Source of the DNA: Acetobacter sp. UBA5411 | GTDB lineage: Bacteria; Pseudomonadota; Alphaproteobacteria; Acetobacterales; Acetobacteraceae | Length of the DNA stretch: 64,000 bases | Direction: 5' to 3' | NCBI RefSeq assembly: GCF_002409645.1 | Contig: NZ_DHNR01000017.1 | Span: 13,716 to 77,715 of the forward strand | Part shown: positions 53,292 to 61,733 of the stretch, one piece after another | Layout: each line of letters starts with the position of its first letter | How positions within the stretch are numbered: the first letter of the stretch is position 1 | Notes under the pieces: model-generated | Database searches by the model: none | The model's input: the letters and a program-made list of their open reading frames with translations, nothing else | Told to the model about the DNA's origin: nothing | Program-made: the position numbers and the translations under genes

Positions 53292-54310
53292 GCGACGTGA
53301 TGCTCCTGTGACGAGAGGACATCGGAAGCCGGACGCGGGGCGGCTGCACGACCGAGGCGATCACGAATGGCGAGACCGAGACCGGTTTCAGGGATCTGCT
53401 GCACGACGATACGTCGACATCCGGCCTGCGTTCCCTGCTGGTCGAGATAACGCAGGCCCGCGAACAGCCGCGAGGCTGCTTCATCCAGACGACTGGTCTC
53501 ACTGAGATTCCACGTCACGCGTGCGCCATTAAGCGGAGGGCCAAACGCCAGAAGTGCGTCATCGGGCTGCGTTGATTGCACGTCCAGAACCACGGGCAGA
53601 CCGGGCGCATAGTGCGAGGTCAGCATGCCGGGAGCGACGGGTGCGTTCGGTTCCTGTAGTTCACGATGGCGGTCCACAGGGCCGATGACGGCTTCAATAT
53701 CCTCGACAGTCACGCCGCCCGGACGGAGCAGACACGGCGTGTCACCGGACAGGTCCAGAATGGTGCTTTCCACGCCGACAGCGCAGGGACCGGTATCAAG
53801 GATCGCATCGATACGGCCAGCCAGACCATCCATGACATGCTCGGCGTTGGAAGGGCTGACGGCACCGGAAGGATTGGCGGAAGGAGCCGCGACAGGCCGT
53901 CCCACGGCGCGCAGAAGCGCGAGCGCGGTGTCCTGCGCCGGGACACGTACGGCTGCTGTCGGCAGACCGGCGGCGGCGAGGTCACAGATTTCGCCGTCGT
54001 CACGACGCTTGAGCACAAGGGTCAGCGGGCCGGGCCAGAAACGATCCGCCAGCTTGCGGGCCAGCGGCGTCGCCACGACATGTCTGAAGGCTGCGTCCGC
54101 ACTGGGAAAATGACTGATAAGCGGATTGAACCGGGGACGGTTCTTGGCCTCGAAGATGCGGGCTACTGCGAGAGGGTTCGTCGCATCGGCTCCAAGGCCG
54201 TAGACCGTCTCCGTTCCGAACGCGACAAGACGACCGTCGCGCAGAAGTTCTGCGGCGCGGATCAGGCCATCGGGCTGCTCTGCGTCATCGGAAACAAGGC
54301 GGTCGGTCAT
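53288..54310 (-). CDS. tsaC: Threonylcarbamoyl-AMP synthase, Sua5 type
   Basis: 340 residues. Makes threonylcarbamoyl-AMP for t6A tRNA modification. YrdC-domain motifs: GRLVAFGTETVYGLGADATN (with a KxR-like KNRPRFNPL), LADRFWPGPLTLVLKR, AVRVPAQDTALALLRAVG, and PVAAPSANPSGAVSPSNAEH. The length of 340 indicates the Sua5 form with a linker and a C-terminal domain (VAPGMLTSHYAPGLPV is the Sua5 interdomain linker). The ATG at 54310 has GAGGAG upstream; the longer open frame to 54691 overlaps cysQ in antisense register and is not coding. Confidence 0.93.
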   Translation of the reverse strand: MTDRLVSDDAEQPDGLIRAAELLRDGRLVAFGTETVYGLGADATNPLAVARIFEAKNRPRFNPLISHFPSADAAFRHVVATPLARKLADRFWPGPLTLVLKRRDDGEICDLAAAGLPTAAVRVPAQDTALALLRAVGRPVAAPSANPSGAVSPSNAEHVMDGLAGRIDAILDTGPCAVGVESTILDLSGDTPCLLRPGGVTVEDIEAVIGPVDRHRELQEPNAPVAPGMLTSHYAPGLPVVLDVQSTQPDDALLAFGPPLNGARVTWNLSETSRLDEAASRLFAGLRYLDQQGTQAGCRRIVVQQIPETGLGLAIRDRLGRAAAPRPASDVLSSQEHHVA

Positions 54311-54491
54311 ACGGCTCCTCAGATGAGGCTGTCGGCTTATCACGGAATGGCGACAAACGGCCAGTTTGGATTTTAGGCCTTTATTGCCCCGGCGCGCGTT
54401 CTTTTCCCATCCTGCCGGGACCATGGTTGTCACCCAACCAGGCCATCTTGCGACAGGAAAACTGGCGGTGGAGCATGACCGCTCCGTTGCT

Positions 54492-55283
54492 TCAGTCGCC
54501 AAGGTCGCCCGTGCAGACAAAGAACGGGTTTTTCCAGCCGGGCTTGCTGTATCGGAGGGGGCCGCTGCCATCGAGCAGCATGACCTTGCCGCCCGCAGCC
54601 TCCACAATCGCCTGAGGTGCCGCCGTGTCCCATTCCATTGTCGGCCCGAGACGCGGATAGAAATCCGCCACACCTTCGGCCACGCGGACAAACTTCACGG
54701 CCGAGCCGATATTGCCCAGCGAGGCGATGGGGCGTTCACCCAGAAACTTCGCCAGAGCCGGATCGTCGCCATGATGACGGGAGGCAAGGACCGCCAGCCC
54801 GTCCTTTGGTGCCTTGCGGACGTGGATTGCGTGCTCGCCCTCGGCGTCATAGCGGGTCGCGCCCAGCCCTTCCCCGCCGGTGTAGAACTGTCCGTAAGCA
54901 GGGAGGGCCATAGCGCCCAGCACCGCCCGGTCATCCCGCACCAGTCCGATATTCACCGTGAAGTCGTCCCGTCCGGCGGCGAATTCCCGTGTGCCGTCAA
55001 GCGGATCGACCAGCCAGTATTCCGTGCCGCCTTTCACGCGGATTCCCGCCGCCATCTCTTCTTCCGCAATTACCGGAATATGCGGGGCAGCAGCACGCAG
55101 TCCGGCCAGAATATGCTTCTCCGCCGCCTGATCGGCTTCCGTCACCGGGGAGCGGTCCGACTTCGTGGTGGTCACGAAGCCCTTGGCCCGGATGGCGTTG
55201 ATAATGTCGCTGGCCTCACGGGCGAGACGAAGAGCGAGGGCGAGGAGCGCGGCGTCAGAGACCGGAGAGTTGGAAAGCGTCAT
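54492..55283 (-). CDS. cysQ: 3'(2'),5'-bisphosphate nucleotidase CysQ
   Basis: 263 residues of the inositol-monophosphatase fold. Metal ligands: Glu75 (VIAEEEM), Asp93 and Asp96 (DPLDGTREF), and the WDTAAPQAIVEAAGG segment near residue 218 carries the remaining ligand. TKSDRSPVTEADQAAEKHIL is typical of CysQ. Removes 3' phosphate from PAP during sulfate assimilation; other family members hydrolyse inositol phosphates. It may relate to sulfur metabolism elsewhere in the window but is not adjacent to it. Confidence 0.9.
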   Translation of the reverse strand: MTLSNSPVSDAALLALALRLAREASDIINAIRAKGFVTTTKSDRSPVTEADQAAEKHILAGLRAAAPHIPVIAEEEMAAGIRVKGGTEYWLVDPLDGTREFAAGRDDFTVNIGLVRDDRAVLGAMALPAYGQFYTGGEGLGATRYDAEGEHAIHVRKAPKDGLAVLASRHHGDDPALAKFLGERPIASLGNIGSAVKFVRVAEGVADFYPRLGPTMEWDTAAPQAIVEAAGGKVMLLDGSGPLRYSKPGWKNPFFVCTGDLGD

Positions 55284-55679
55284 TCCTCTTTCTTACTCCA
55301 CAGAAGTGAAGGCGCAATTGATTATCTGGTGACCTCTGATCTGAACCTGTCACCCTGTTGCGAGCAGGAAACGATCCGGCGACGCAGCCGTTGCTGGAGG
55401 GATGTCTGTTTTTTGCGTGGGAGCATCCATTCAGTCGCGGACAGCGAGAACACCGGTTCCTGTCCACGTCGTATGTATCGACTTTGGGGCGGATGGTTTG
55501 TGTGACGTTTTTCAGGGCTTTGCCCCGAACCCCACAAAGGGACGGAGTCCCTTTGATCCCGGTTTGTTGAATGAAAGGGAGTAGAGCTGCTTCACAAAGC
55601 GAACAGAACTGGGGGATTGTCTGTAAAATCGTTCCGATAGCCTGCTATACGGACGCCCCAGTTCCTTTCAGGAAACCAT
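55284..55679. other. Intergenic region between cysQ and the MFS gene
   Basis: About 400 bp. Contains one GC-rich repeat copy (55513-55562). Short open frames here have no family resemblance. The MFS promoter is probably in 55590-55670. Confidence 0.5.
55513..55562 (+). repeat. GC-rich intergenic repeat, copy 3
   Basis: Reads AGGGCTTTGCCCCGAACCCC, then ACAAAGGGACGGAGTCCCTT and TGATCCCGG. GGGGC/GCCCC and AAAGGGAC/GTCCCTTT form two hairpins. Same family as 22452, 50848 and 58074. Confidence 0.65.
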
Positions 55680-56837
55680 ATGACCGTCTCTTCCTCCCCC
55701 GGTCGCGGGATGACTCTCGCCATGGCGGCAGCCACCGGTCTCGCCGTCGCCAGTATCTATTATAATCAGCCGATGCTGGGCGTCATGGAGCGGGCGATGC
55801 CGAGCAGTCTCACGGCGCTCGTTCCCATGACGACGCAGCTTGGTTACGCGCTCGGGCTGTTCGCACTGGTGCCGCTGGGAGATCTGCTGGAACGTCGGCA
55901 ACTGATTGTCTGGCAGTTCGTGCTTCTGGCCGCCGCACTGGCGATGACGGCGCTCGCGCCCGGCGCGGGGATTGTGCTGCTCGGTTCGCTGCTGATTGGA
56001 GCGGCAGCGACCGTCGCCCAGCAGATCGTGCCATTTGCAGCGCATCTCGCGCCACCGGAGCGGCGCGGTGCGGTCGTGGGTGTCGTCATGTCCGGCCTGC
56101 TGTGCGGCATTCTGCTCAGCCGGACACTGGCCGGATTCGTGGCGGACCACGCGGGCTGGCGGGAGATGTTCTGGCTGGGCGTGCCGCTGAGTCTGGGGGC
56201 TGGTGCGGTCATGCGTCTGCTGCTGCCCTACAGCCGTCCCGATACACAGCACAGCTACGCCAGCCTCATGGTGTCACTGGTGCATCTCTGGCGGGAATTT
56301 CCGGCCCTGCGTCTGGCGGCCTTCACGCAGGCGCTGCTGTTTGGAACGTTCTCGGTCTTCTGGTCCATTCTGGCGCTGCATCTGCAGGAACCGCGTTTCA
56401 ATCTGAGCGCAGAGGCCGCAGGGCTGTTCGGAATCGTCGGAGCGGTCGGGATTCTGGCCGCCCCGCTCGCCGGTCGGTTTGCCGATCGGCATGGACCGCA
56501 CCGGGCCATTCTGGCGGGGACCATTCTCACGCTTCTGTCGTGGGTGCTCTTTGGCACATGGCTGTCGCTGGGCGGTCTGATCGTCGGCTGTATTCTGCTG
56601 GACTTTGCGGTGCAAAGCGCGCTCGTCTCGCATCAGCACATTGTCTATGCCCTGCGTCCGGAGGCCCGCTCCCGTCTTAATACGCTTTTCATGGGGGTGA
56701 TGTTTCTTGGTGGCGCCACGGGTGCGGCCGGAGCATCGGCGGCGTGGGTCATTGGCGGATGGAGTGCTGTTGCGCTGTTCGGCGGGTTGATGGCGGCGGG
56801 CGCTCTGACCTTGCAGGTCATTTCCGCACGAAGCTGA
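55680..56837 (+). CDS. MFS transporter
   Basis: 385 residues with 12 predicted helices. SIYYNQPMLGVMERAM near the N-terminus, LFALVPLGDLLERRQLIVWQ (motif A-like loop after helix 2), RTLAGFVADHAGWREMF and LAAPLAGRFADRHGPHRAIL (second-half motif A) identify the YnfM/AraJ-like drug/sugar-efflux branch. The substrate is not evident. Start ATG at 55680 has AGGAAACC upstream. Reading intact. Confidence 0.9.
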   Translation: MTVSSSPGRGMTLAMAAATGLAVASIYYNQPMLGVMERAMPSSLTALVPMTTQLGYALGLFALVPLGDLLERRQLIVWQFVLLAAALAMTALAPGAGIVLLGSLLIGAAATVAQQIVPFAAHLAPPERRGAVVGVVMSGLLCGILLSRTLAGFVADHAGWREMFWLGVPLSLGAGAVMRLLLPYSRPDTQHSYASLMVSLVHLWREFPALRLAAFTQALLFGTFSVFWSILALHLQEPRFNLSAEAAGLFGIVGAVGILAAPLAGRFADRHGPHRAILAGTILTLLSWVLFGTWLSLGGLIVGCILLDFAVQSALVSHQHIVYALRPEARSRLNTLFMGVMFLGGATGAAGASAAWVIGGWSAVALFGGLMAAGALTLQVISARS

Positions 56838-57013
56838 TTGTGCAACGGCCCCCCGTGCGGCATGAGAGGCGCTCAGGTCGGTATTGTCCTATAGCGTGCC
56901 GGTTCGCGGCGGTTCGGCGCGGATCATGACCTGAGAAGCTGGTTTACTGTTCGGACGGAGACGCTCTGAACGGCTCAGGTTTCAAAACATTTTCGGCTAC
57001 AGCGGATTTTTTC

Positions 57014-58057
57014 ATGTCAGAACACACTCCCATCGGTCTGGATCAGCAGGCTTCCCCCGTTCGGGCTCTGACCCATTCCGGGAATTTCCATACGGATGAA
57101 ACGCTGGGCTATGTGATCCTGCATTACGCGCTGGAGCCGGAGGGCGATCTGCGTGGCCGCGTGCTGAACGGTGGTGAGGGCGGGCGTCTCACCTTCGTGC
57201 GTTCGCGTAATCCGGAAGACATTCAGGCGGCGGATATCGTGTTTGATGTCGGCGGTGAGTATGCGCCTCCCAAGGGGCGTTATGACCACCACATGCGAGT
57301 CAAACCGCTGCGTGAGGACGGCACGCCCTACAGCGCCGCAGGCCTGCTGTGGAAGGATTACGGCAAGGCCGCGATCAGCAACATTCTCGGCACGGTCCTG
57401 AAGAAGCCGGTCAGTGAAGCCGATGTGGCGTCAATCTGGCAGACGCTCGACAAGTCGCTGATCCTGCCCGTCGATCTGGACGACAACGGTGTGGCCAAGA
57501 TGGGCAAGCTCTCGCTGGCGGACATCGTCTCGGCCTGCAACCCGCCGTGGGATACGACGGAGCTTTACGGCGTGGATGTCGCAAAGACGATGGAAACCAC
57601 CGGTTTCGCCAATGCCGCCAGTGCTGTTGCTGCGCATCTGGTCAATTCCATGGACCGTGTGCGCGCCAGTCTGAAAGCCGCCAGCCGGGTGATGGAGGCT
57701 TATGAGAAAGCCGAGGACAAGCGCATCCTGCTGATGGACACGGGCATGCCGACCGAGAAGATGATCTTCGAGAATGATCTGCCGGTGGTCTATGTGGTGT
57801 CGCCGACCAACAATGGTCAGTGGAACGTCAAGGCGATTCCACCGACACGGGGTGATTTCGGTCAGCGCGTTTCCCTGCCGGAGGCATGGGGCGGTCTGGA
57901 GAAAACGGAACTGGCGAAAGTATCGGGCGTGCCTGATGCCGTGTTCGCGCATCCGGCCCGGTTCATCTGCGGTGCTGGTAGCCGTGAAGGCGCGCTGAAA
58001 ATGGCGCAGCTGGCGTTGCAGATCGACGCGTCACTCAAGGCAGGCAAGTCCGCCTGA
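57014..58057 (+). CDS. MYG1-family (UPF0160) protein
   Basis: 347 residues. The N-terminus LTHSGNFHTDETLGYVIL and DIVFDVGGEYAPPKGRYDHH are the signature of the MYG1 family, DHH-like metal-dependent hydrolases; the eukaryotic member has been linked to RNA 3'-5' exonuclease activity. TDE, DVGG and DHH would hold the metal ions. Whole length matches the family. No functional neighbours: MFS transporter before, leucyl aminopeptidase after. Bacterial role unknown. Confidence 0.87.
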   Translation: MSEHTPIGLDQQASPVRALTHSGNFHTDETLGYVILHYALEPEGDLRGRVLNGGEGGRLTFVRSRNPEDIQAADIVFDVGGEYAPPKGRYDHHMRVKPLREDGTPYSAAGLLWKDYGKAAISNILGTVLKKPVSEADVASIWQTLDKSLILPVDLDDNGVAKMGKLSLADIVSACNPPWDTTELYGVDVAKTMETTGFANAASAVAAHLVNSMDRVRASLKAASRVMEAYEKAEDKRILLMDTGMPTEKMIFENDLPVVYVVSPTNNGQWNVKAIPPTRGDFGQRVSLPEAWGGLEKTELAKVSGVPDAVFAHPARFICGAGSREGALKMAQLALQIDASLKAGKSA

Positions 58058-58073
58058 GTTTTCTACCATCAGA

Positions 58074-58126
58074 TCAGGGTGCAGGGGCCAGCGGTCCCTG
58101 CCGGGTTCGGGCAGAGCCCGGGATCC
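58074..58126 (-). repeat. GC-rich intergenic repeat, copy 4
   Basis: In reverse it reads CCCGGGCTCTGCCCGAACCC, then GGCAGGGACCGCTGGCCCCT and GCACCC, aligning with the other copies at 22452, 50848 and 55513 although the second arm has diverged. Confidence 0.5.
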
Positions 58127-58270
58127 TGAAACACGCAACAAATCCGTTGAAACGAAGCCAGCCGTTGCCAACCATCGTCCCCCTCGCTACCTCTAACAGC
58201 GGATAGCTCCGGGTGGGGCAGCGGAACCGGTCCGTCGTCGCCGCCTGTCAGACAAGGAAAAGGCGTCAAC

Positions 58271-59737
58271 GTGACAGAGATCAGCTTCTCCGACCTCGCT
58301 CTCCCTACCAGCGGTGCCCTGGCGCTGCCGGAATTTGCCGATACGGCGCGGTCCGACTTTTTCGCCACTGTGGACAAGGCGACCGACGGGGCGCTGACCC
58401 GTGCGGCGGAAGCGGCGTCTTTTACCTTCAAGCGTGGTTCAACATGCGTGGTGCTGGCTCCCGGCGCGAAGCTGGAGCGCGTTGTGCTGGTGGGTCTTGG
58501 TGACAAGGACAGCCTGACCGAAACAGCCGCCGAGCAGGCGGGCGGCACGGCGGCCCAGATGCTGACCATGCACGCGCAGGGCGCAATCTCCACGGCGGCG
58601 CTTGACCCGAAGCTGGCCGTGCATGTGGCGCTTGGCGCGTCGCTCGGGCTGTATCGCTTCGACCGCTACCGCACGACGGAGAAGAAGGACGATAAGCCGA
58701 AGCTGGCTTCCCTCGCCATTCTGACGAAGGACGTGGCCGGTGCGAAGGCGGCATGGGCAGGCTGGGAAGCCGTGGCGAAGGGCGTGACCCTGACGCGCGA
58801 TCTGGTCAGCGAGCCCGCCAATGTCCTGACGCCGGCTGAATTCGCCAAGCGCACTGAGGAACTGAAGAAACTTGGTGTTGAAGTCGAGGTGTTCGACGTT
58901 CCCGCGCTCGAGAAGCTGAAATTTGGCTCCATGCTCGGTGTTGCGCAGGGCAGTGACAACCCGCCGCGCATGGTGGTGATGCGCTGGAACGGCGCTGGGG
59001 ATGACTCCGCACCGCTGGCCTTTGTCGGCAAGGGCGTGACGTTCGATTCCGGCGGCATTTCCATCAAGCCTGCCGCTGGCATGGAAGACATGAAGTGGGA
59101 CATGGCCGGTGCGGGTGTCGTTACCGGTCTGATGGCTGCGCTGGCGGGCCGCAAGGCGAAGGTGAACGCGGTCGGTCTGATTGGTGTCGTCGAGAACATG
59201 GTCTCCGGTAACGCGCAGCGTCCGGGTGACGTGGTGCGCAGCGCGTCCGGCCAGACCATCGAAGTGCTGAACACCGATGCGGAAGGCCGCCTCGTTCTGG
59301 CCGATGTGCTCTGGTATGCCCGTGAGAAATTCGCACCGCGCTACATGGTCGATCTGGCCACCCTGACAGGTGCGATCATCGTTGGTCTGGGCCATGAATA
59401 TGCGGGCCTGTTCTCCAATGACGACACGCTTTCCGCAAAGCTGACGGAAGCCGGTTCGGCGACCGAAGAGAAGCTGTGGCGCATGCCGATGGGCGAGGAA
59501 TACGACAAGCAGCTCAAGTCCGACATTGCCGACATGAAGAACATCGGCGGTGGTCGTGCGGGTGGTTCCATCACGGCGGCGCAGTTTCTCAAGCGCTTTG
59601 TGGGTGAGACGCCGTGGGCGCATCTCGACATCGCAGGCGTGGCCTGGGCGACGAAGGCAAAGAACGGTTCTCCGAAGGGCGCTTCCGGTTTCGGCGTGCG
59701 TCTGCTTGACCAGTTCGTGCGTCAGTTCGAGGGCTGA
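58271..59737 (+). CDS. pepA: Leucyl aminopeptidase
   Basis: 488 residues, GTG start with AAGGAAAAGG upstream. M17 dizinc exopeptidase. Active-site segments: VGKGVTFDSGGISIKPAAGM (metal and catalytic Lys, about residue 255-275), EDMKWDMAGAG, and NTDAEGRLVLADVLWY, with the bicarbonate-binding Arg. The N-terminal macro-like domain is present. Coupled to holC, which begins eight bases after its stop, a pair common in alphaproteobacteria. Confidence 0.96.
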   Translation: MTEISFSDLALPTSGALALPEFADTARSDFFATVDKATDGALTRAAEAASFTFKRGSTCVVLAPGAKLERVVLVGLGDKDSLTETAAEQAGGTAAQMLTMHAQGAISTAALDPKLAVHVALGASLGLYRFDRYRTTEKKDDKPKLASLAILTKDVAGAKAAWAGWEAVAKGVTLTRDLVSEPANVLTPAEFAKRTEELKKLGVEVEVFDVPALEKLKFGSMLGVAQGSDNPPRMVVMRWNGAGDDSAPLAFVGKGVTFDSGGISIKPAAGMEDMKWDMAGAGVVTGLMAALAGRKAKVNAVGLIGVVENMVSGNAQRPGDVVRSASGQTIEVLNTDAEGRLVLADVLWYAREKFAPRYMVDLATLTGAIIVGLGHEYAGLFSNDDTLSAKLTEAGSATEEKLWRMPMGEEYDKQLKSDIADMKNIGGGRAGGSITAAQFLKRFVGETPWAHLDIAGVAWATKAKNGSPKGASGFGVRLLDQFVRQFEG

Positions 59738-59745
59738 CGGACCCG

Positions 59746-60192
59746 GTGGCCGAAGTCGGCTTCTACCATCTGACACGCACCGGGGCGTTTGAAGCGCTGC
59801 CGGTGCTACTTGGCCGCACACTGGACGCGGGCAAGAGGGCGGTCGTGAGATGCGGTGACCCGGAATCGGTCGCCGCTCTTGATGAGGCGCTCTGGAAAGT
59901 GCCTGAGCCTGTCTGGCTTCCCCATGCGGCGACAGGCGGCAAATATCCCGAGCGACAGCCTGTCTGGATTACGGCGGGTGACGATGTGCCCAATGGCGCA
60001 AGTTTTCTGTTTCTGACGGGTATAGAGCAAGTATTGCCCGTTGAGCCGTTCGAGCGCGTGTTCGATCTGTTCGATGGACAGGATGAGGCGGCGGTCGCGG
60101 CGGCGCGTCTGCGCTGGGTGGCGTTGCGCGACGCCGGACACACGCTGGCTTACTGGAAACAGGAAGCGAAAGGCTGGACGAGGGCGCGCTAA
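59746..60192 (+). CDS. holC: DNA polymerase III chi subunit
   Basis: 148 residues, GTG start. VGFYHLTRTGAFEALPVLLG at the N-terminus, then LDAGKRAVVRCGDPESVAAL and EPVWLPHAATGGKYPERQPV, and LFLTGIEQVLPVEPFERVFD LFDG are the HolC signatures. Chi links the clamp-loader complex to SSB. It directly follows pepA. Confidence 0.93.
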   Translation: MAEVGFYHLTRTGAFEALPVLLGRTLDAGKRAVVRCGDPESVAALDEALWKVPEPVWLPHAATGGKYPERQPVWITAGDDVPNGASFLFLTGIEQVLPVEPFERVFDLFDGQDEAAVAAARLRWVALRDAGHTLAYWKQEAKGWTRAR

Positions 60193-60227
60193 AAGCGTTC
60201 GTGCTCGCGTGAGCGCCATACATACAG

Positions 60228-60300
60228 AAAGTTTTTGGCTGTCATTGTTAAAACGAATGGCGTCTTCTGAATCTTTTTAAAAAGACATCCACGGAAACTT
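60228..60300. repeat. AT-rich intergenic repeat, degenerate copy 4
   Basis: AAAGTTTTTGGCTGTCATTG, then AATGGCGTCTTCTGAATCTT and TTTAAAAAGACATCC keeps the order of parts seen at 50927-51007 with several mismatches. It lies between holC and the aldo/keto reductase relic. Confidence 0.45.
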
Positions 60301-60498
60301 GTATATTTTTACCAAGGGTTGTGAAAATCGGCCTGCTGACCTGTGACAGAGTTTTGCTTCTGCATGGATCATTTCCCATTTTCCCGCGTTGAAACAGTCT
60401 CAGAGAATACAAGAGTGGATTGCGAACGGCAGACTGCGACACGAACGCAAATCCTACATGACGAATGTTGCAGACAGTTTCCACGAAAGGAATATGTC

Positions 60499-61068
60499 AT
60501 GACACGCAAGGTCAGATTCAAAAATGGCGTTGAGGTCCCGGCTCTGGGCATGGGAACATGGAATATGGGAGACGATGTTTCCCTGCGCAGCGATGAGATC
60601 GCCAGTCTGCAGGCTGGTCTCGATGCGGGGCTACGTGTGATCGATACGGCCGACATGAAAGAGGTGGAACAGACCAGCCAGGGCGAGAGTTGTGTCGCCA
60701 ATCAGGTTCTTTACAGCCTCAGTCATCGTGGAATCGAATTTGACCTTCTGGCCGAAGACCATGACCGTCAGGTGGTGACGATGGCCTACTCACCGCTCGG
60801 TCAGGGTGGCGGGATGCTGAAGGACAATGTGCTGGCAAAAATTGCCCAAAAGCACTCGACAAGTCTGGGTCCGGCAAAACCTGCGCAGATCGCGCTGGCA
60901 TGGGTTCTGCGCCAGTCCTCTCTTATCGCCATTCCCAAGGCTGGATCGAAAAAGCATCTTCTGGAGAATATTGCAGCGCAGGAAATCAGATTGACGGATG
61001 ATGACCTTGCTGCACTGGACAAGGCGTTTCCTCCTCCAAAAAAGAAGGTTCCTCTGGAGGTTATCTGA
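60499..61068 (+). pseudogene. Aldo/keto reductase with a large internal deletion
   Basis: 189 residues, against about 280 for family members. The N-terminus (VRFKNGVEVPALGMGTWNMG, LQAGLDAGLRVIDTAD) and C-terminus (CVANQVLYSLSHRGIEFDLL, VTMAYSPLGQGG, IPKAGSKKHLLENIAAQE) are normal, but IDTA is joined directly to DMKEVEQ. The roughly 90 residues between, which carry the catalytic Tyr, Lys and His, are missing. The frame stays open, so the junction is an in-frame deletion, probably between short GGCCGA repeats in the two 'TA(E/D)M' and 'VADM' codon stretches. The product cannot be an active reductase. Start ATG at 60499 has AAAGGAA upstream. Confidence 0.8.
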
Positions 61069-61109
61069 GGGAGCGGGAAAGCTGTTTCCCTTGGTATCGC
61101 GCAGTAATT

Positions 61110-61139
61110 TGCGGCCAGAAGGATATCCTTCTGGCCGCA
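61110..61139. terminator. Perfect 30-bp palindrome (bidirectional terminator)
   Basis: TGCGGCCAGAAGGAT is followed immediately by its own reverse complement; the centre is 61124/61125. It lies between the convergent aldo/keto reductase relic and the YidB-like gene. In DNA it would form a cruciform, in RNA a strong stem; no long T-tract follows. Confidence 0.75.
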
Positions 61140-61178
61140 AAAGGCGCTTTCTATTGCAGTCTGTTCACCACGCCATTT

Positions 61179-61571
61179 TTACATGACAGGTGGTTTCTGC
61201 TTCTGCTGGGCCTGCTTCGCGTTGCGATAGACGATACCAGGCACGACGGAAGCAAGGCCGGTAATCACGGCATCCGACGAGAGCCCCGTTTCCTCAGCAA
61301 ATTTTTTCAGAACGACTGGAGGAAACAGTGTTTTGATATCTGCTTCCCGGGCAGGCGTCTTGCTGATTGCATCGCGCCATCCCTGAAGAAGGCCATCAAG
61401 CCCGGCTTCATGAGCACGTTTGCGCACTTCCGGAATGCCAACAGCGCCCTCCTTGCCCATATATTCGCTTACAGCCGAGGCGAGGCCGGAGTTATCACTA
61501 TGGGCGCGGGTCATGAAATCGACCGCGTCATTCAGGCTGCCGGGCAGATTGTCGTTCATTCTCTTGGTCAT
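61179..61571 (-). CDS. YidB-like (DUF937-related) protein, paralogue
   Basis: 130 residues. The C-terminal GLDGLLQGWRDAISKTPARE, ADIKTLFPPVVLKKFAEETG and LSSDAVITGLASVVPGIVYR aligns with the YidB domain of the protein at 48248, although the usual VDxLTP end is lost and a Gln/Lys-rich tail follows. The start at 61571 has AAAGGAGA 8 bp upstream; the longer frame to 61715 has no family similarity. Function unknown. Confidence 0.75.
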   Translation of the reverse strand: MTKRMNDNLPGSLNDAVDFMTRAHSDNSGLASAVSEYMGKEGAVGIPEVRKRAHEAGLDGLLQGWRDAISKTPAREADIKTLFPPVVLKKFAEETGLSSDAVITGLASVVPGIVYRNAKQAQQKQKPPVM

Positions 61572-61733
61572 GACAGTCTCCTTTGACCGTATTCGGCAAG
61601 CGGACGTCACTGTCTCTGTCGGATGGCATTGCGTGTGAAAATGTCTGACAGGATGCAGAGCCGCTTGTCTGTCTGAAGACTGAACGGATGGAAGTCTATG
61701 AAGTTCAGCCGCCATCCGCGTATGACAAAAATT

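Noticed and set aside
54311..54691. N-terminal extension of the Sua5-type gene
   Set aside because: It overlaps cysQ in another frame on the same strand, lacks family similarity, and a good ribosome site precedes the internal ATG at 54310.
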